From Planomonospora parontospora (GTDB taxonomy: Bacteria; Actinomycetota; Actinomycetes; Streptosporangiales; Streptosporangiaceae): a stretch of DNA of 59,833 nucleotides. Numbering within the stretch: the stretch's first letter is position 1; each line of letters begins with the position of its first letter. Below the pieces are notes generated by a model. The model searched no databases. It saw only the letters and a program-made list of their open reading frames with translations, and was not told where the DNA came from. The stretch covers positions 1 through 59,833 of the forward strand of contig BMQD01000028.1 of NCBI GenBank assembly GCA_014647935.1, given 5' to 3'. A program made the position numbers and the translations under genes. This document shows positions 33,947 through 42,021 of this stretch, one piece after another.

Positions 33947-34411
33947 ATGTCAAAGAGATGGTCTCCCGAGACGGTGCGCTGGCTCGACGCGGATGAGGAG
34001 CGCGCCTGGCGCGCCCTGCGCCGCATGATGATCGCGATCCAGTCGCGCACGGCGCACGACCTGGCCGCGGCCGGCCTGTCCGAACCCGACTACGAGGTGC
34101 TCAGCACGCTTTCCGAGCGTCCGGGCCACGCCAGCACGCTGGGCGAGCAGGCCGCCAAGATGGGCTGGTCGCGCAGCCGCCTGTCGCGGCACGCCACCCG
34201 CATGGAGGCCCGCGGTCTCGTGCGCCGCGAGCCCGACCCCGACGACGGGCGCGGCTGCTATCTCGTCCTCACCGAGCACGGCCTGCGAACGCTTGAGGAC
34301 GCCGCCCCCGCCCACCTCGAATCGGTCCGCCGCCACGTCATAGACCGGCTCTCGTCCGCAGACCTGTCCGCCCTGGAAAGGATCGCCCGCAAACTGGAGG
34401 AACCCACATGA
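33947..34411 (+). CDS. MarR-family regulator
   Basis: This 154-residue MarR protein contains LSEPDYEVLSTLSERPGHAS, LGEQAAKMGWSRSRLSRHATRMEARGLV and a wing EPDPDDGRGCYLVLTEHG. It is divergent from the FMN reductase-GNAT fusion with a 30-bp shared promoter, so it probably controls that enzyme. There is no ribosome binding site before the ATG, which is consistent with a leaderless transcript. Confidence 0.87.
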   Translation: MSKRWSPETVRWLDADEERAWRALRRMMIAIQSRTAHDLAAAGLSEPDYEVLSTLSERPGHASTLGEQAAKMGWSRSRLSRHATRMEARGLVRREPDPDDGRGCYLVLTEHGLRTLEDAAPAHLESVRRHVIDRLSSADLSALERIARKLEEPT

Positions 34412-34414
34412 ACT

Positions 34415-34479
34415 GAACCGCCCCGACTCCATAGGACTCGGGGCAGACCAGGGCCTCCACGAAAGCCGGCGCGGTTCAC
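34415..34479. mobile_element. 65-bp relic with inverted IS3-type ends
   Basis: It begins TGAACCGCCCCG and ends CGGCGCGGTTCA, an 8-bp terminal inverted repeat. The same end sequence (TGAACCGCCCCGGG) borders the IS3 orfA fragment near 37778. It looks like an IS reduced to its two ends, a MITE-like deletion product, placed 3 bp after the MarR stop. Confidence 0.6.
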
Positions 34480-34608
34480 ACAGGCCCCTGGCGTGACCAT
34501 GGCGACCAAAAACCTTCGGGTATCGCTCCTGCACGGCCCCGCTACGGTTGGTAGACAATTTGATCACGGTCCATGGAGGAGAGGCCGGCCTTCGCTTAAT
34601 TTGCAACA

Positions 34609-35172
34609 ATGCGGCACTTATGCGGAATAACTTTGGCAGCCATCGGGATCATGAGTGTTACAGGTTGCTCGCCCCCCGTAGCCGGGTCGACCGGGGTCAG
34701 TGTCGACGCAGAGGGGCATCCGATCATCGTCTTGGCATGGTGCGGAGGAGCAACTCCTGAGGGAGTAGACGTCTCTCACCATGAGGACACCTCGGGCCCA
34801 TGGAGTACCATGCCTCATCCTTCATCGGCTGCAACGGTCGTGGCCGACGTGGATTTCATCGCACCGTCTCTGGACGGACAGAGCGCATCCGTCCGGCTGG
34901 ATGCTCCCGATGGCGGTTGGACGGTAGAGCCGAAACCATTCGTGTTGCGCCCGGGCGTGCTCTATCACGCGTTCGGCTATCAGGGCGGGGGCTCCAGTCA
35001 AGTCAATACCGACCATGTCAGCTTCTCCGTCGACAGCGTGAAAAAGCTCAAGCCAGGATTGGTGCTGGTCCAGCGATACGACGAGAGACGGTCACCGCCC
35101 GATTCGGTCGATGTCGTGATCACGCAGGAAGAATTCGACCGCCAAGCCCAGGATCCGATCAACTGCCAGTGA
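34609..35172 (+). CDS. putative lipoprotein, unknown function
   Basis: This 187-residue protein has a lipoprotein signal, MRHLCGITLAAIGIMSVTGC, with a lipobox ending in TGC. The mature part is beta-rich (VDFIAPSLDGQSASVRLDAP, YHAFGYQGGGSSQVNTDHVS) with no recognised domain. GC content and codon choice are clearly lower than in the flanking chromosomal genes, with AAT, TTC and CAT codons and A/T third positions, so it is probably foreign. It sits just inside the island that ends at tRNA-Arg. Confidence 0.68.
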   Translation: MRHLCGITLAAIGIMSVTGCSPPVAGSTGVSVDAEGHPIIVLAWCGGATPEGVDVSHHEDTSGPWSTMPHPSSAATVVADVDFIAPSLDGQSASVRLDAPDGGWTVEPKPFVLRPGVLYHAFGYQGGGSSQVNTDHVSFSVDSVKKLKPGLVLVQRYDERRSPPDSVDVVITQEEFDRQAQDPINCQ

Positions 35173-35245
35173 TCAACCCTCATTAAGCTGATTCCATCCT
35201 ATTTTCCCAGATGGATAAGGTTGGTCCGGCAAGGAGAGCGATGAT

Positions 35246-35506
35246 CTAAACCTGTGGATCGCCGGGAAGGGGTGCGCCTTCCCGAATCACCCGATGAAGG
35301 TTGCGAGATAAGGCCGACGTTGCAGCGTCGATCGGGAAGGCACACCCGCGCCGCTCACCGTAATCCCTGATCTCCCCTCCGATGACAGCCACCCGGCCTC
35401 CGGCTCGGCCGCACTGATCGACCAGTTCGTCGATCAGCGCGACAGAGACGGCGCCTTCGGTCGTGCGGCGGTCGCCGTCGGCGGGGCCGGGGACCACGGT
35501 GAGCAT
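35246..35506 (-). CDS. small hypothetical protein
   Basis: About 86 residues: MLTVVPGPADGDRRTTEGAV, then ALIDELVDQCGRAGGRVAVI, with a short alpha/beta look. I do not recognise it. The ATG at 35506 has GGAAGGTG 5 nt upstream, a good argument that it is real; the open frame to 35581 lacks such a site. It lies between the lipoprotein and the left copy of the 119-bp repeat. Confidence 0.45.
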   Translation of the reverse strand: MLTVVPGPADGDRRTTEGAVSVALIDELVDQCGRAGGRVAVIGGEIRDYGERRGCAFPIDAATSALSRNLHRVIREGAPLPGDPQV

Positions 35507-35623
35507 GGGTGCACCTTCCCAGCCGATGTTGGCGCGTCGGCCATGCGCGTGAGACCTCAAACGATCACCGGGAAGTTGCACCCCTTCCCGGCCGATCCGC
35601 GGGCCTCAAGCACTGCTCGGTGC

Positions 35624-35742
35624 TAGCAACGGGCCGGGGTGATCTATAAAGCAAGAAGGCCCTGAGCGGCGTAATGCCTGCTCAAGGATCTTCTTCGTGT
35701 GGCGCGGCCGAGAGGACTCGAACCCCTAACCTTCTGATCCGT
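35624..35742. repeat. left copy of 119-bp direct repeat (att-like, with tRNA-Arg 3' half)
   Basis: It matches 38573-38691 at 115 of 119 positions, and the last 46 bp (35697-35742) are identical. That identical part is the 3' half of tRNA-Arg; the rest is its downstream terminator region. The terminator stem is damaged here (GGATC against GGGCC). Duplication of a tRNA 3' half is the usual mark of integration by a tyrosine recombinase. Confidence 0.85.
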
Positions 35743-35945
35743 GGGGAAGGGCGGGCACCTCGTCAACGGTTTCCCCTCCTGGTGGAGCGGTGGATACGGG
35801 TCGGTACGGTGTGATCATGTGAGGCGGTGTTGCTGTATGGCGCTGCTGTACAGCACCTCGCTGAGCGCCCTTCATGCCACACGGAGATTCGTGTCGTACG
35901 ACGCCGTATGCGACCGGCCGTGATGCCAAGTCAGGAGGATTTCCG
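35743..35945. promoter_or_regulatory. leader with TGCTGTA repeats
   Basis: No gene is seen in this stretch. TGCTGTA occurs at 35831 and 35844, and the second copy forms the perfect palindrome TGCTGTACAGCA (35844-35855). It may be the promoter/operator of the truncated HAD gene that follows. Confidence 0.35.
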
Positions 35946-36250
35946 GTGACGAGCGTATGGGTGCGCCCTCATGTCGCCCAGGTCCTGAAGCGAACCCACG
36001 CCATACTGCTCCCCTTCGATGGCACACTGTGCGACCTCTTCGCCGGCGTGGACATCGCGGCGATCGCCGAGAGGATCCACGGCAGGCTCTTCTCCGCAGG
36101 GCACGCGATGTCGCTCCTGACCTTCATCGTGATCGATCCGCTGTGGATGATGGCGTATGCCTACGACGTCGGCCACACCCACGGGATCGAGGCTGAGAAG
36201 GTCGTACGGGACGCTGAGACGGCGGCGGCCACGACGGCCACGCCTGTAGT
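35946..36250 (+). pseudogene. HAD-type hydrolase, 3'-truncated
   Basis: The first ~100 codons read KRTHAILLPFDGTLCDLFAG (HAD motif I, DGTL), then AERIHGRLFSAGHAMSL and VVRDAETAAATTAT, an N-terminal half of a HAD phosphatase. AGGAGG lies 8 nt before the GTG at 35946. After about 36250 the frame runs into antisense sequence of another gene, so motifs II-IV are missing. The core has Asp-Gly (FDGT) where HAD proteins have DxDGT, so the nucleophile may also be changed. Confidence 0.65.
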
Positions 36251-36482
36251 GGGCGAAGCCGCGGACGTAGGCGCCCGCCGCCGAGAAGACGATGGAGTAC
36301 TCCTCTCCCGAGCCGTTGCACATCGAGGCCATCTCCTCCCCGGGGCTCCAGGCCGCGTCGAGGGAGTGGTAGCGGCTCTCCCAGTCCGGGCTGAGGATGG
36401 CCTCCAGCACCGCCATGGATCGGCACAGGTCGCGGAGCACCGGGACATCGGGCAGCAATCGGGCCACGTCGTGAGCGGTCAT
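36250..36482 (-). pseudogene. hypothetical gene, 3'-truncated at inversion junction
   Basis: The minus-strand frame from the ATG at 36482 reads MTAHDVARLLPDVPVLRDL, then DWESRYHSLDAAWSPGEEMA and NGSGEEYSIVFSAAGAYVRG. This is the start of a familiar actinobacterial hypothetical family that normally continues for another ~70 residues. Past about 36250 it runs into antisense of the HAD fragment. The two genes were joined tail to tail by a deletion or inversion. Confidence 0.6.
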
Positions 36483-36775
36483 GAGCCTCATCCAACCGGA
36501 TGCCGGTGACATCCTTCCGGCCGTCCTCTTCCTGGGAGTAGGGGACTGCCGGGACTTCAGCAAGGGCGGCGGCTGAGACCCGGGCCGGTGTCGCGGGGTG
36601 GCGCCTGACCTGCGGTCCGGCGTCTCACCGGTTCTCAGTGTTTCCGGCCGTCTCGCACCCTCGTGTGCCCTTGTTGTGCCCTACCCGCAGAGGTCCAGGT
36701 GATCTCGGTTCGGCCTTCGTCGGGGTGATGGCTGATCTCGGCCGAGTGTCGGTACGGCCTGCCACCATGGCCCGC

Positions 36776-37432
36776 ATGACGGCAACCGACCTCTTAGCTC
36801 CGTTCCAGTGGCTCAACCTGCCCGAGAGCGCAGGCGGCCCTCTGGACGTGATCTTCAGCGTGGCCTTCCTCCGCGGGCTCGACCCGGCGGAGGTGGTGCG
36901 CCGCTTCAGCCGCGGCGAGGACTCCGGTCACGAGTCGGACTTCGCTGAACTCGACGAGGAGGCCTATGAGTTCGTCATGGAGACGGGCGGTGGGGACGGC
37001 GGCGGCTACGTGGGTGTCTTCCAGGCCGGCGAGTGGTGCGTGGCCATCGAGCCCTTCGGGTGGATGGCCGGGCTCCACGAAGTGCTGACCGAGGTGTCGC
37101 GGGGCTGCGAGGTGGTGGCGGTCACCCGGCACGGCTACGCCGAGCACAGCTTCGCGTACGCGATCGACGGCACGGTCGTCACCGGCTACCCGCTGCGATG
37201 CCCGTACGACCGTTACGGCTCCGACCCCGACCGGCTCAACGGCTTCATGCGGGAGCTGGGCATGGGGCTGGACGAGCCGGAAGACGATGCCGCGTGGGAC
37301 GCCGCCGGGGAGGACAACTACCCCACCGCCGTGCCGAGGGGCTTCGCCCTGGCGGCGAAGGTCACCGGGGTGGCGTTCACATCGGACATGCTCGACCGCC
37401 CGATGCTCGTAGGGCCCATCGCGGGAAGATGA
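36776..37432 (+). CDS. DUF6461-like protein
   Basis: This 218-residue protein starts MTATDLLAPFQWLNLP. Segments such as FSVAFLRGLDPAEVVRRFSR, GYVGVFQAGEWCVAIEPFGW and RGCEVVAVTRHGYAEHSF match my memory of DUF6461, an alpha/beta family of actinobacteria without known function that is common in accessory regions. The ATG at 36776 is chosen, with another Met three codons upstream. It lies inside the tRNA-Arg-flanked island, between broken genes. Confidence 0.65.
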   Translation: MTATDLLAPFQWLNLPESAGGPLDVIFSVAFLRGLDPAEVVRRFSRGEDSGHESDFAELDEEAYEFVMETGGGDGGGYVGVFQAGEWCVAIEPFGWMAGLHEVLTEVSRGCEVVAVTRHGYAEHSFAYAIDGTVVTGYPLRCPYDRYGSDPDRLNGFMRELGMGLDEPEDDAAWDAAGEDNYPTAVPRGFALAAKVTGVAFTSDMLDRPMLVGPIAGR

Positions 37433-37534
37433 TCTTCTGCGGCCGTCCGGAACCGAAGGGTGCGGTACGGCGATGACCGATGGCAACCCGCCCCGGAGTG
37501 ACCAGAAGCGGCACGGCAGCCGGACCCTCCGCTT

Positions 37535-37778
37535 TCAGGCGGAGCGATCGCGCTCATCAGTCTCGGCCCGCTTGGGCCAGGTCCACAGGGCCTCGGGATG
37601 GACATCGAGCTGATCAGCGATGCGCCGGATCGCGCCGTTCCGTGCCACGGGGTTCTTGCAGGCCTCGACGGCCAACCGGGTCGCGCGCTCGCGCAACTCG
37701 TCGGGGTACTTACGGGGAGCAGCCATGATCGGCATCCCTCCGAGTCTTCAATCTCTCCATCAAACCCGGGGCGGTTCA
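37535..37778 (-). mobile_element. IS3-family fragment: left end and truncated orfA
   Basis: The terminal sequence TGAACCGCCCCGGG is at 37765-37778, and orfA starts with the ATG at 37726 (APRKYPDELRERATRLAVEA, IRRIADQLDVHPEALWTW). This is the helix-turn-helix of an IS3 OrfA. It ends after ~63 codons with a drifted tail; the coiled coil, the frameshift window and orfB are gone. Confidence 0.78.
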
Positions 37779-37851
37779 ACCTTCCCGCCCGGTTTGAGAG
37801 CCATCGTTCAGCGCATAGTGGCTGATCACCTGGATCGGGATAGGAGGATCG

Positions 37852-38472
37852 ATGGTGCTCACCTTTGATGAGGCGATCGAGCGCCTTACCGACCGCGCAG
37901 CACCCCGCCGGTTGTCGGGGGCCAGACGTCTGCGGAGACTAGCTGACCCGGCGGCAGGACCGGTGCTGCTGGATGCGCTACGCCGTGAAGTGGACGGCCC
38001 TCGGACGTGGGAGACCCTGTACAACCTGGTGATGGCCCTCGGGTCCTGCGACCATCGGGCGACGGTCCCCTACCTCTACGAACTCGCCCGTCATCCCTTC
38101 ACCGCCACTGCGGTTCACACCGCGGTCGGGGACGCCCTCGTCCGCTTGGACCGCGAGCACCATGACGATCCCGGCCCGATCCACCGGTGTCTCGACACCG
38201 GCAACGAGTCCCTCCTCGACGGCGCTTTCCGCGCGATGGCGATGCTACGCATGGTTCCCGATGACGCGGCCATCGGGCGGATCCTCGATTTCCTGGCCCC
38301 TCGACCGTCTGAGGACGGCCTCCGTTTCTGGCCTGCCGTGGCGGCGGCGGGCTGGCAAGGGGAAGCTGTGCGCGCCTTCCTCACCGGGTGTGCCGCAGGA
38401 CCCCGGGAAGACGTCGTAGAGGCTGCCGCGTACTCGCTCACCGGCCGGTACAAGACCTATAGGCATCTGTGA
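37852..38472 (+). CDS. HEAT-repeat-like protein
   Basis: This 206-residue helical protein has repeated helix pairs of HEAT/PBS-lyase type (RRLSGARRLRRLADPAAGPVL, WETLYNLVMALGSCDHRATV, LYELARHPFTATAVHTAVGD). Such proteins are interaction scaffolds. GGAGG precedes the ATG. It is the only intact gene next to the right border of the tRNA-Arg island; its partner is unknown. Confidence 0.7.
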   Translation: MVLTFDEAIERLTDRAAPRRLSGARRLRRLADPAAGPVLLDALRREVDGPRTWETLYNLVMALGSCDHRATVPYLYELARHPFTATAVHTAVGDALVRLDREHHDDPGPIHRCLDTGNESLLDGAFRAMAMLRMVPDDAAIGRILDFLAPRPSEDGLRFWPAVAAAGWQGEAVRAFLTGCAAGPREDVVEAAAYSLTGRYKTYRHL

Positions 38473-38534
38473 ACCGGATGCGCTGCCCCGGCCGACTCAC
38501 CTGCTTCGGCGGGGGAGAGAAGGTCAATCCCCAG

Positions 38535-38578
38535 CGGGAGCCACTCGGGAGCCATCGTGTTAGCAAGGGTGTTAGCAA
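38535..38578. repeat. two pairs of arm-like direct repeats beside the att repeat
   Basis: CGGGAGCCA occurs at 38535 and 38546 (11 bp apart), and GTGTTAGCAA at 38557 and 38569 (12 bp apart). They adjoin the right 119-bp repeat on the island side, where a tyrosine integrase would bind its arm sites. The integrase gene itself is missing. Confidence 0.55.
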
Positions 38579-38691
38579 CGAGCCGGGGTGATCTATAAAG
38601 CAAGAAGGCCCTGAGCGGCGTAATGCCTGCTCAAGGGCCTTCTTTGTGTGGCGCGGCCGAGAGGACTCGAACCCCTAACCTTCTGATCCGT
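38573..38691. repeat. right copy of 119-bp direct repeat
   Basis: This is the partner of 35624-35742, offset 2949 bp. It contains the tRNA terminator and the 3' half of the intact tRNA-Arg. Confidence 0.85.
38602..38644 (-). terminator. terminator of tRNA-Arg
   Basis: AAGAAGGCCCT at 38602-38612 pairs with AGGGCCTTCTT at 38634-38644 (11 bp), about 5 bp downstream of the tRNA CCA end on the minus strand. Confidence 0.7.
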
Positions 38692-38724
38692 AGTCAGATG
38701 CTCTATCCATTGAGCTACGGCCGC
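38649..38724 (-). tRNA. tRNA-Arg (ACG)
   Basis: The reverse strand folds as a cloverleaf. The acceptor GCGGCCG pairs with CGGCCGC, the D arm is GCTCAATGGATAGAGC, the anticodon arm TCTGA-CTACGGA-TCAGA has anticodon ACG, the T arm is in GGGGTTCGAGTCCTC, and the discriminator G is followed by an encoded CCA (38649-38651). ACG reads CGN arginine codons after A34 deamination. Its 3' half is the target duplicated at 35697-35742. Confidence 0.95.
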
Positions 38725-38870
38725 TTGCCCGTCCCGTCCACCCGAGGTGGTCGGCGACAGAGAGAACTCTACCAGACCCCATGGAGGTGCTTGAGCCAAT
38801 AATTGATCACCCTCTGCGCGTGCACGGCACCCGGATCGCCGTCCCGTTCGGACCCTCGCCCCGTGGCTCC

Positions 38871-39509
38871 TCAGTCCGGCTTGCGCAGGGATTCGGCGAT
38901 CTCCTGCCGGAGGGCGCGGTAGCCCTCCAGCATCCGTTGCTTCACCTCGTCAGGGAGGTCGGGGTCGCCCTCGAGTTCTTCGACCACGGGATCGGGGCGG
39001 CGCGGCGTGAGGGCGAGCTCCAGGGGAGAGACGTATCCGCCCTCGACGAGCATGTCCCCGAGGGTCCGGCCGGTACGGCGGCCGGCCTCGCTGAGGGCGC
39101 CGAGCTGCGAACGGAGCATCCCGGCGTCGATGCCGGCCCCGGACGCTCCGGATGCTTCCGCTCCCGACGCCGCGTTGCGGGGAGCGGAGGGCGAGCCGGC
39201 CGCCGGGCCGGCCGGGGGCGCCGGGGGCGCCGGGGGCACGGCCGCGCGCGCAGCCGTCTCCTCCTCCAGGGCGACGGGCGCCCCGCCTTCGAGGATCCGG
39301 TCCACGCTGCCCCGTGCCCACCGGAGCGCCGCCTCGATGCCGCGTTTGGTGGGAGGGCGCATCGTGCCGGCACCGCCTCTGACCGACCTCAGCCCCTCCT
39401 TGGTGAGCCCCGCCCGCTCCGCGACGTCGTTCCAGTAGAGGCCGAGCTCGTCCCGCCGCTCGGTCATCAGGCGCGCCAGACGCCGCCGAGGCGTCTCGCG
39501 CTCATCCAT
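38871..39509 (-). CDS. HTH-domain regulator, Ala/Pro-rich middle
   Basis: This 212-residue protein has an N-terminal Cro/C1-like helix-turn-helix (LARLMTERRDELGLYWNDVA, AGLTKEGLRSVRGGAGTMRP), a low-complexity Pro-Ala-Gly region at ~90-125, and a helical C-terminus (DLPDEVKQRMLEGYRALRQEI). AAGAGGTG lies before the ATG at 39509. It is divergent from the small membrane protein at 39643; the two probably share a regulatory region. Confidence 0.75.
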   Translation of the reverse strand: MDERETPRRRLARLMTERRDELGLYWNDVAERAGLTKEGLRSVRGGAGTMRPPTKRGIEAALRWARGSVDRILEGGAPVALEEETAARAAVPPAPPAPPAGPAAGSPSAPRNAASGAEASGASGAGIDAGMLRSQLGALSEAGRRTGRTLGDMLVEGGYVSPLELALTPRRPDPVVEELEGDPDLPDEVKQRMLEGYRALRQEIAESLRKPD

Positions 39510-39642
39510 GGATGGCACCTCTTCTTTATACAAGACAGGTAATGGCAGGTCAAAGGAAACAATACAGAGGAAACCCGTAACAGAAGGCAACTAGCGGCAG
39601 ATAATCCATTGTAACTGTCCCGACCTGCCCCAAGGAGTCCCG
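39510..39642. promoter_or_regulatory. A/T-rich divergent promoter region
   Basis: 133 bp between divergent genes, distinctly A/T-richer than its surroundings. It probably holds both promoters and a site for the HTH protein. I cannot place exact boxes. Confidence 0.4.
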
Positions 39643-39909
39643 ATGCGCGCCGACCACCTCGGTTCCATAATGATCGGAGTTCGTGAGGTCTACGACGAGC
39701 TCAAGTCCCTCGGCGGGAAGGTCCACCGCCAGACCGCGAAGATCGACCACGTCGACGCGAAGATGGCGTCGGTGGCCGAGGACGTCAACGACCACGAGCT
39801 CCGCATCCGGGCGCTGGAGCGGGCCCGCTGGCCGCTTCCCTCGCTCGCCGCGCTGATCTCCCTGGCCGGGCTGGTGTTCGCGATCCTGGCGTACGCACGG
39901 GGGAACTGA
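39643..39909 (+). CDS. small membrane protein with coiled coil
   Basis: This 88-residue protein has a coiled coil of heptad-like helices (VYDELKSLGGKVHRQTAKID to ELRIRALERARW) followed by one C-terminal membrane helix (LPSLAALISLAGLVFAILAY). The layout resembles small actinobacterial or phage tail-anchored proteins. AAGGAG precedes the ATG. It is probably regulated with the divergent HTH gene. Confidence 0.72.
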   Translation: MRADHLGSIMIGVREVYDELKSLGGKVHRQTAKIDHVDAKMASVAEDVNDHELRIRALERARWPLPSLAALISLAGLVFAILAYARGN

Positions 39910-40083
39910 GCGGTGGGCGCCCGCACCCGAACCCCCGGCAGGACCGGGAGGCCGCGCACGCGATGGAAACGGGGAGAGCTCCGGGACGCCGGACCCGCGA
40001 CGGACTCCGCACCCGGACCGGATCTCGCACCGGATCTCGGACCCGCACCGGACCTCGCACCCGCGACGCACCCCGGACCCGCA

Positions 40084-40127
40084 CCGGACCCCGTGCCCGC
40101 GACGCACGCGGCGGGCACGGGGTCCGG
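40084..40127. terminator. 17-bp perfect hairpin between convergent genes
   Basis: CCGGACCCCGTGCCCGC (40084-40100) pairs exactly with 40111-40127 around a 10-base loop. It lies between two convergent stop codons with no T tract, in the style of high-GC bidirectional terminators. It is preceded by Cys-Ala-Pro-like DNA repeats (~39,985-40,083) of CACCGGA/CCCGCGACG units. Confidence 0.6.
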
Positions 40128-40138
40128 CGTCCTGGAGG

Positions 40139-40687
40139 TCACACCTGGGAGCCGTCCGGCACCTTCTTCGGGAACAGCGTGTAGCTCAGCGGCCAGAGCA
40201 GGGCGATCAGCGGCACCTTCGACGCCCCGATCATGAACTCGTTCAGGGCGGCCGTCCGGGAGGGGTCGCCGACCATCAGGATGAGTCCGTACAGCACGGC
40301 GCAGCCGAGGCCGTAGGCGACGGCGATCCTGATCCACATGACCCACTCGTAGCGCGTCCGGGCCGTTCCGCCCGCCGGAGGCCGCTCCGGCTCCGGGCCT
40401 CCCGCGAAGCGGTGGGCGAACCTCGCGTCGGCCCACTTCAGCGTCCGGTGGCCGAAGACGACGGAGTAGGCGAGATAGGCCGCGGCCAGGCCGTGATGCC
40501 AGCTCCCCTGCGCCCCGCCGCGCATGTCGATCACGGCGGTGACCAGCAGGACCACATCGAGCAGCGGCACGCACAGGAGCAGGACCGCGCTCAGCCGCCG
40601 CATGCCCCACAGGTAGCGGAAGGCCAGCCCCAGGGCGAGAAGGACCCAGAAGCCGACCTCACACGCGATGATCACTGCCAGAACCAT
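40139..40687 (-). CDS. integral membrane protein, unknown function
   Basis: This 182-residue protein has about five hydrophobic helices (VLAVIIACEVGFWVLLALGL, LSAVLLLCVPLLDVVLLVTA, IRIAVAYGLGCAVLYGLILM and others). The central loop carries FGHRTLKWADARFAHRFAGG, with charged and aromatic residues. No catalytic motif is seen. It is divergent from the sensor kinase gene and could be its target, though nothing proves this. Confidence 0.75.
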   Translation of the reverse strand: MVLAVIIACEVGFWVLLALGLAFRYLWGMRRLSAVLLLCVPLLDVVLLVTAVIDMRGGAQGSWHHGLAAAYLAYSVVFGHRTLKWADARFAHRFAGGPEPERPPAGGTARTRYEWVMWIRIAVAYGLGCAVLYGLILMVGDPSRTAALNEFMIGASKVPLIALLWPLSYTLFPKKVPDGSQV

Positions 40688-40818
40688 GTTTCCAGCATCA
40701 CCCGGCCGGTCGGCCGGGTCATCGTCACCGCCGACGAATCCACCTACATCCTTGTGTGTACGGCCGGTCGTACCGGAGCCGGACGGAACAGCCGCTCCGG
40801 GGTGATGGGATGGGGCAC

Positions 40819-42021
40819 ATGAGACGGGACGACGTGCTGAGCGCCGTGCTGTGCCTCGCGGTCGGCCTCGTCCTGCTCGCCGCGGGATCCTACATGCGCC
40901 ACGGGACCCCGGTGCAGTGGTTCGTCGGACCGCTCCTGCTCGCCTGCCTCGGCGTCGCCGTACGGCGGACCCGGCCGCTGCTCGCGCTCGGGCTCGGAGT
41001 CGTGGCGTTCGTCGCGGACGTCGCCATGGGACCGTCCCTGGGCACCGTGCTGATCGTCACGGACAACCTCTACGCCGCGGTCCGGTACGGCCCGCGGCCG
41101 CTGGGCCGGTGGATGCTCGGCATCACCTCGGTCATCGCCGTCGTCGGCGGCGCGGCGGCCGGTTTCATCGCCCGGGACCTGGCGCTCTTCGCCGTCGCGC
41201 TGGTCCAGGCCGGCCTCGTCGGAGTCACCCCCGTCATCACCGCGCTGGTCATCAGGCAGCACGAGGACCAGGCGGTGTCCGAGCGGATCCGAGCCGAGCA
41301 GGTGGCGCGCCTGGCCGAGCTGGACCGGAAGACGGCGGTACAGGCCGAGCGGGCCCGGATGGCTCGGGAGCTGCACGACATGATCGCCAACCACTTCAGC
41401 GCGATCGCCATCCAGTCCACGGCCGTGCTCTCGCGCAGGGATCTGGACCCGGCGGTCGTACGGCAGGTGCTGGAGTCCGTACGGGAGAACAGCGTCCAGG
41501 GGATGGCCGAGATGCGTTCCATGATCGGGTTGCTCCGGCAGGAGGGCGAGGAGGCCGAGGCCGTCCGGCTCCGGGTGGCCGAGGCCGACCGGCTGGCGGA
41601 GCGGGCACGCGAGGCGGGGCTGGACGTGCGGTTGCGCGTGGACGGCGAGGCCCGTGAACTGCCCGCCGCGGTGGACCTCGCCGGTTACCGGATCGTCCAG
41701 GAGTCGCTGACCAACGCGCTCAAGCACGGCGGCAGGACGGCCGAGGCGGTGATCGGCTACCGGCCGGAGGAGGTCGTGCTGACCGTGGACAACCCGGTCG
41801 ACGGGACGGGGCCCGGCCTGCCCGGCGCGGGGGCGGGCCTCATCGGCATGCGGGAGCGCGCCGCGCTCGTCGGCGGCCGGGTGGACGCCGGTCCGCACGG
41901 CGGCGGCTGGCGGGTGCGGGCCGTGCTCCCCACCCTGACCGCGCCTCCCGGCCCTCCCGGCCCTGCCGTTCCACCGTCCGTGGACGCGACCGCCTCCCCT
42001 TCCCGCGAGGAGAACCCGTGA
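40819..42021 (+). CDS. NarL-type sensor histidine kinase
   Basis: This kinase of about 400 residues has four or five N-terminal membrane helices (AVLCLAVGLVLLAAGSY through DLALFAVALVQAGLVGVTPV) without a large outside domain. A HisKA_3 dimerisation helix follows, with the phosphorylated His in RELHDMIANHFS, then an HATPase (QESLTNALKHG, GAGLIGMRERAALVGG). ATGs at 40810 and 40819 are both possible. The stop overlaps the response-regulator GTG by 4 bp. Confidence 0.88.
   Translation: MRRDDVLSAVLCLAVGLVLLAAGSYMRHGTPVQWFVGPLLLACLGVAVRRTRPLLALGLGVVAFVADVAMGPSLGTVLIVTDNLYAAVRYGPRPLGRWMLGITSVIAVVGGAAAGFIARDLALFAVALVQAGLVGVTPVITALVIRQHEDQAVSERIRAEQVARLAELDRKTAVQAERARMARELHDMIANHFSAIAIQSTAVLSRRDLDPAVVRQVLESVRENSVQGMAEMRSMIGLLRQEGEEAEAVRLRVAEADRLAERAREAGLDVRLRVDGEARELPAAVDLAGYRIVQESLTNALKHGGRTAEAVIGYRPEEVVLTVDNPVDGTGPGLPGAGAGLIGMRERAALVGGRVDAGPHGGGWRVRAVLPTLTAPPGPPGPAVPPSVDATASPSREENP

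Noticed and set aside
10158-34411. Secondary-metabolite gene cluster
   Set aside because: Reductases, VOC and an exporter occur, but no PKS, NRPS, terpene cyclase or other core enzyme; each pair has its own regulator.
35697-35742. Second tRNA-Arg gene
   Set aside because: Only the 3' half is present; acceptor 5' strand, D arm and anticodon are missing, so it is an att duplication.
35874-36509. A 211-codon plus-strand protein
   Set aside because: Its C-terminal half is the antisense of a conserved hypothetical gene; only the HAD part is meaningful.
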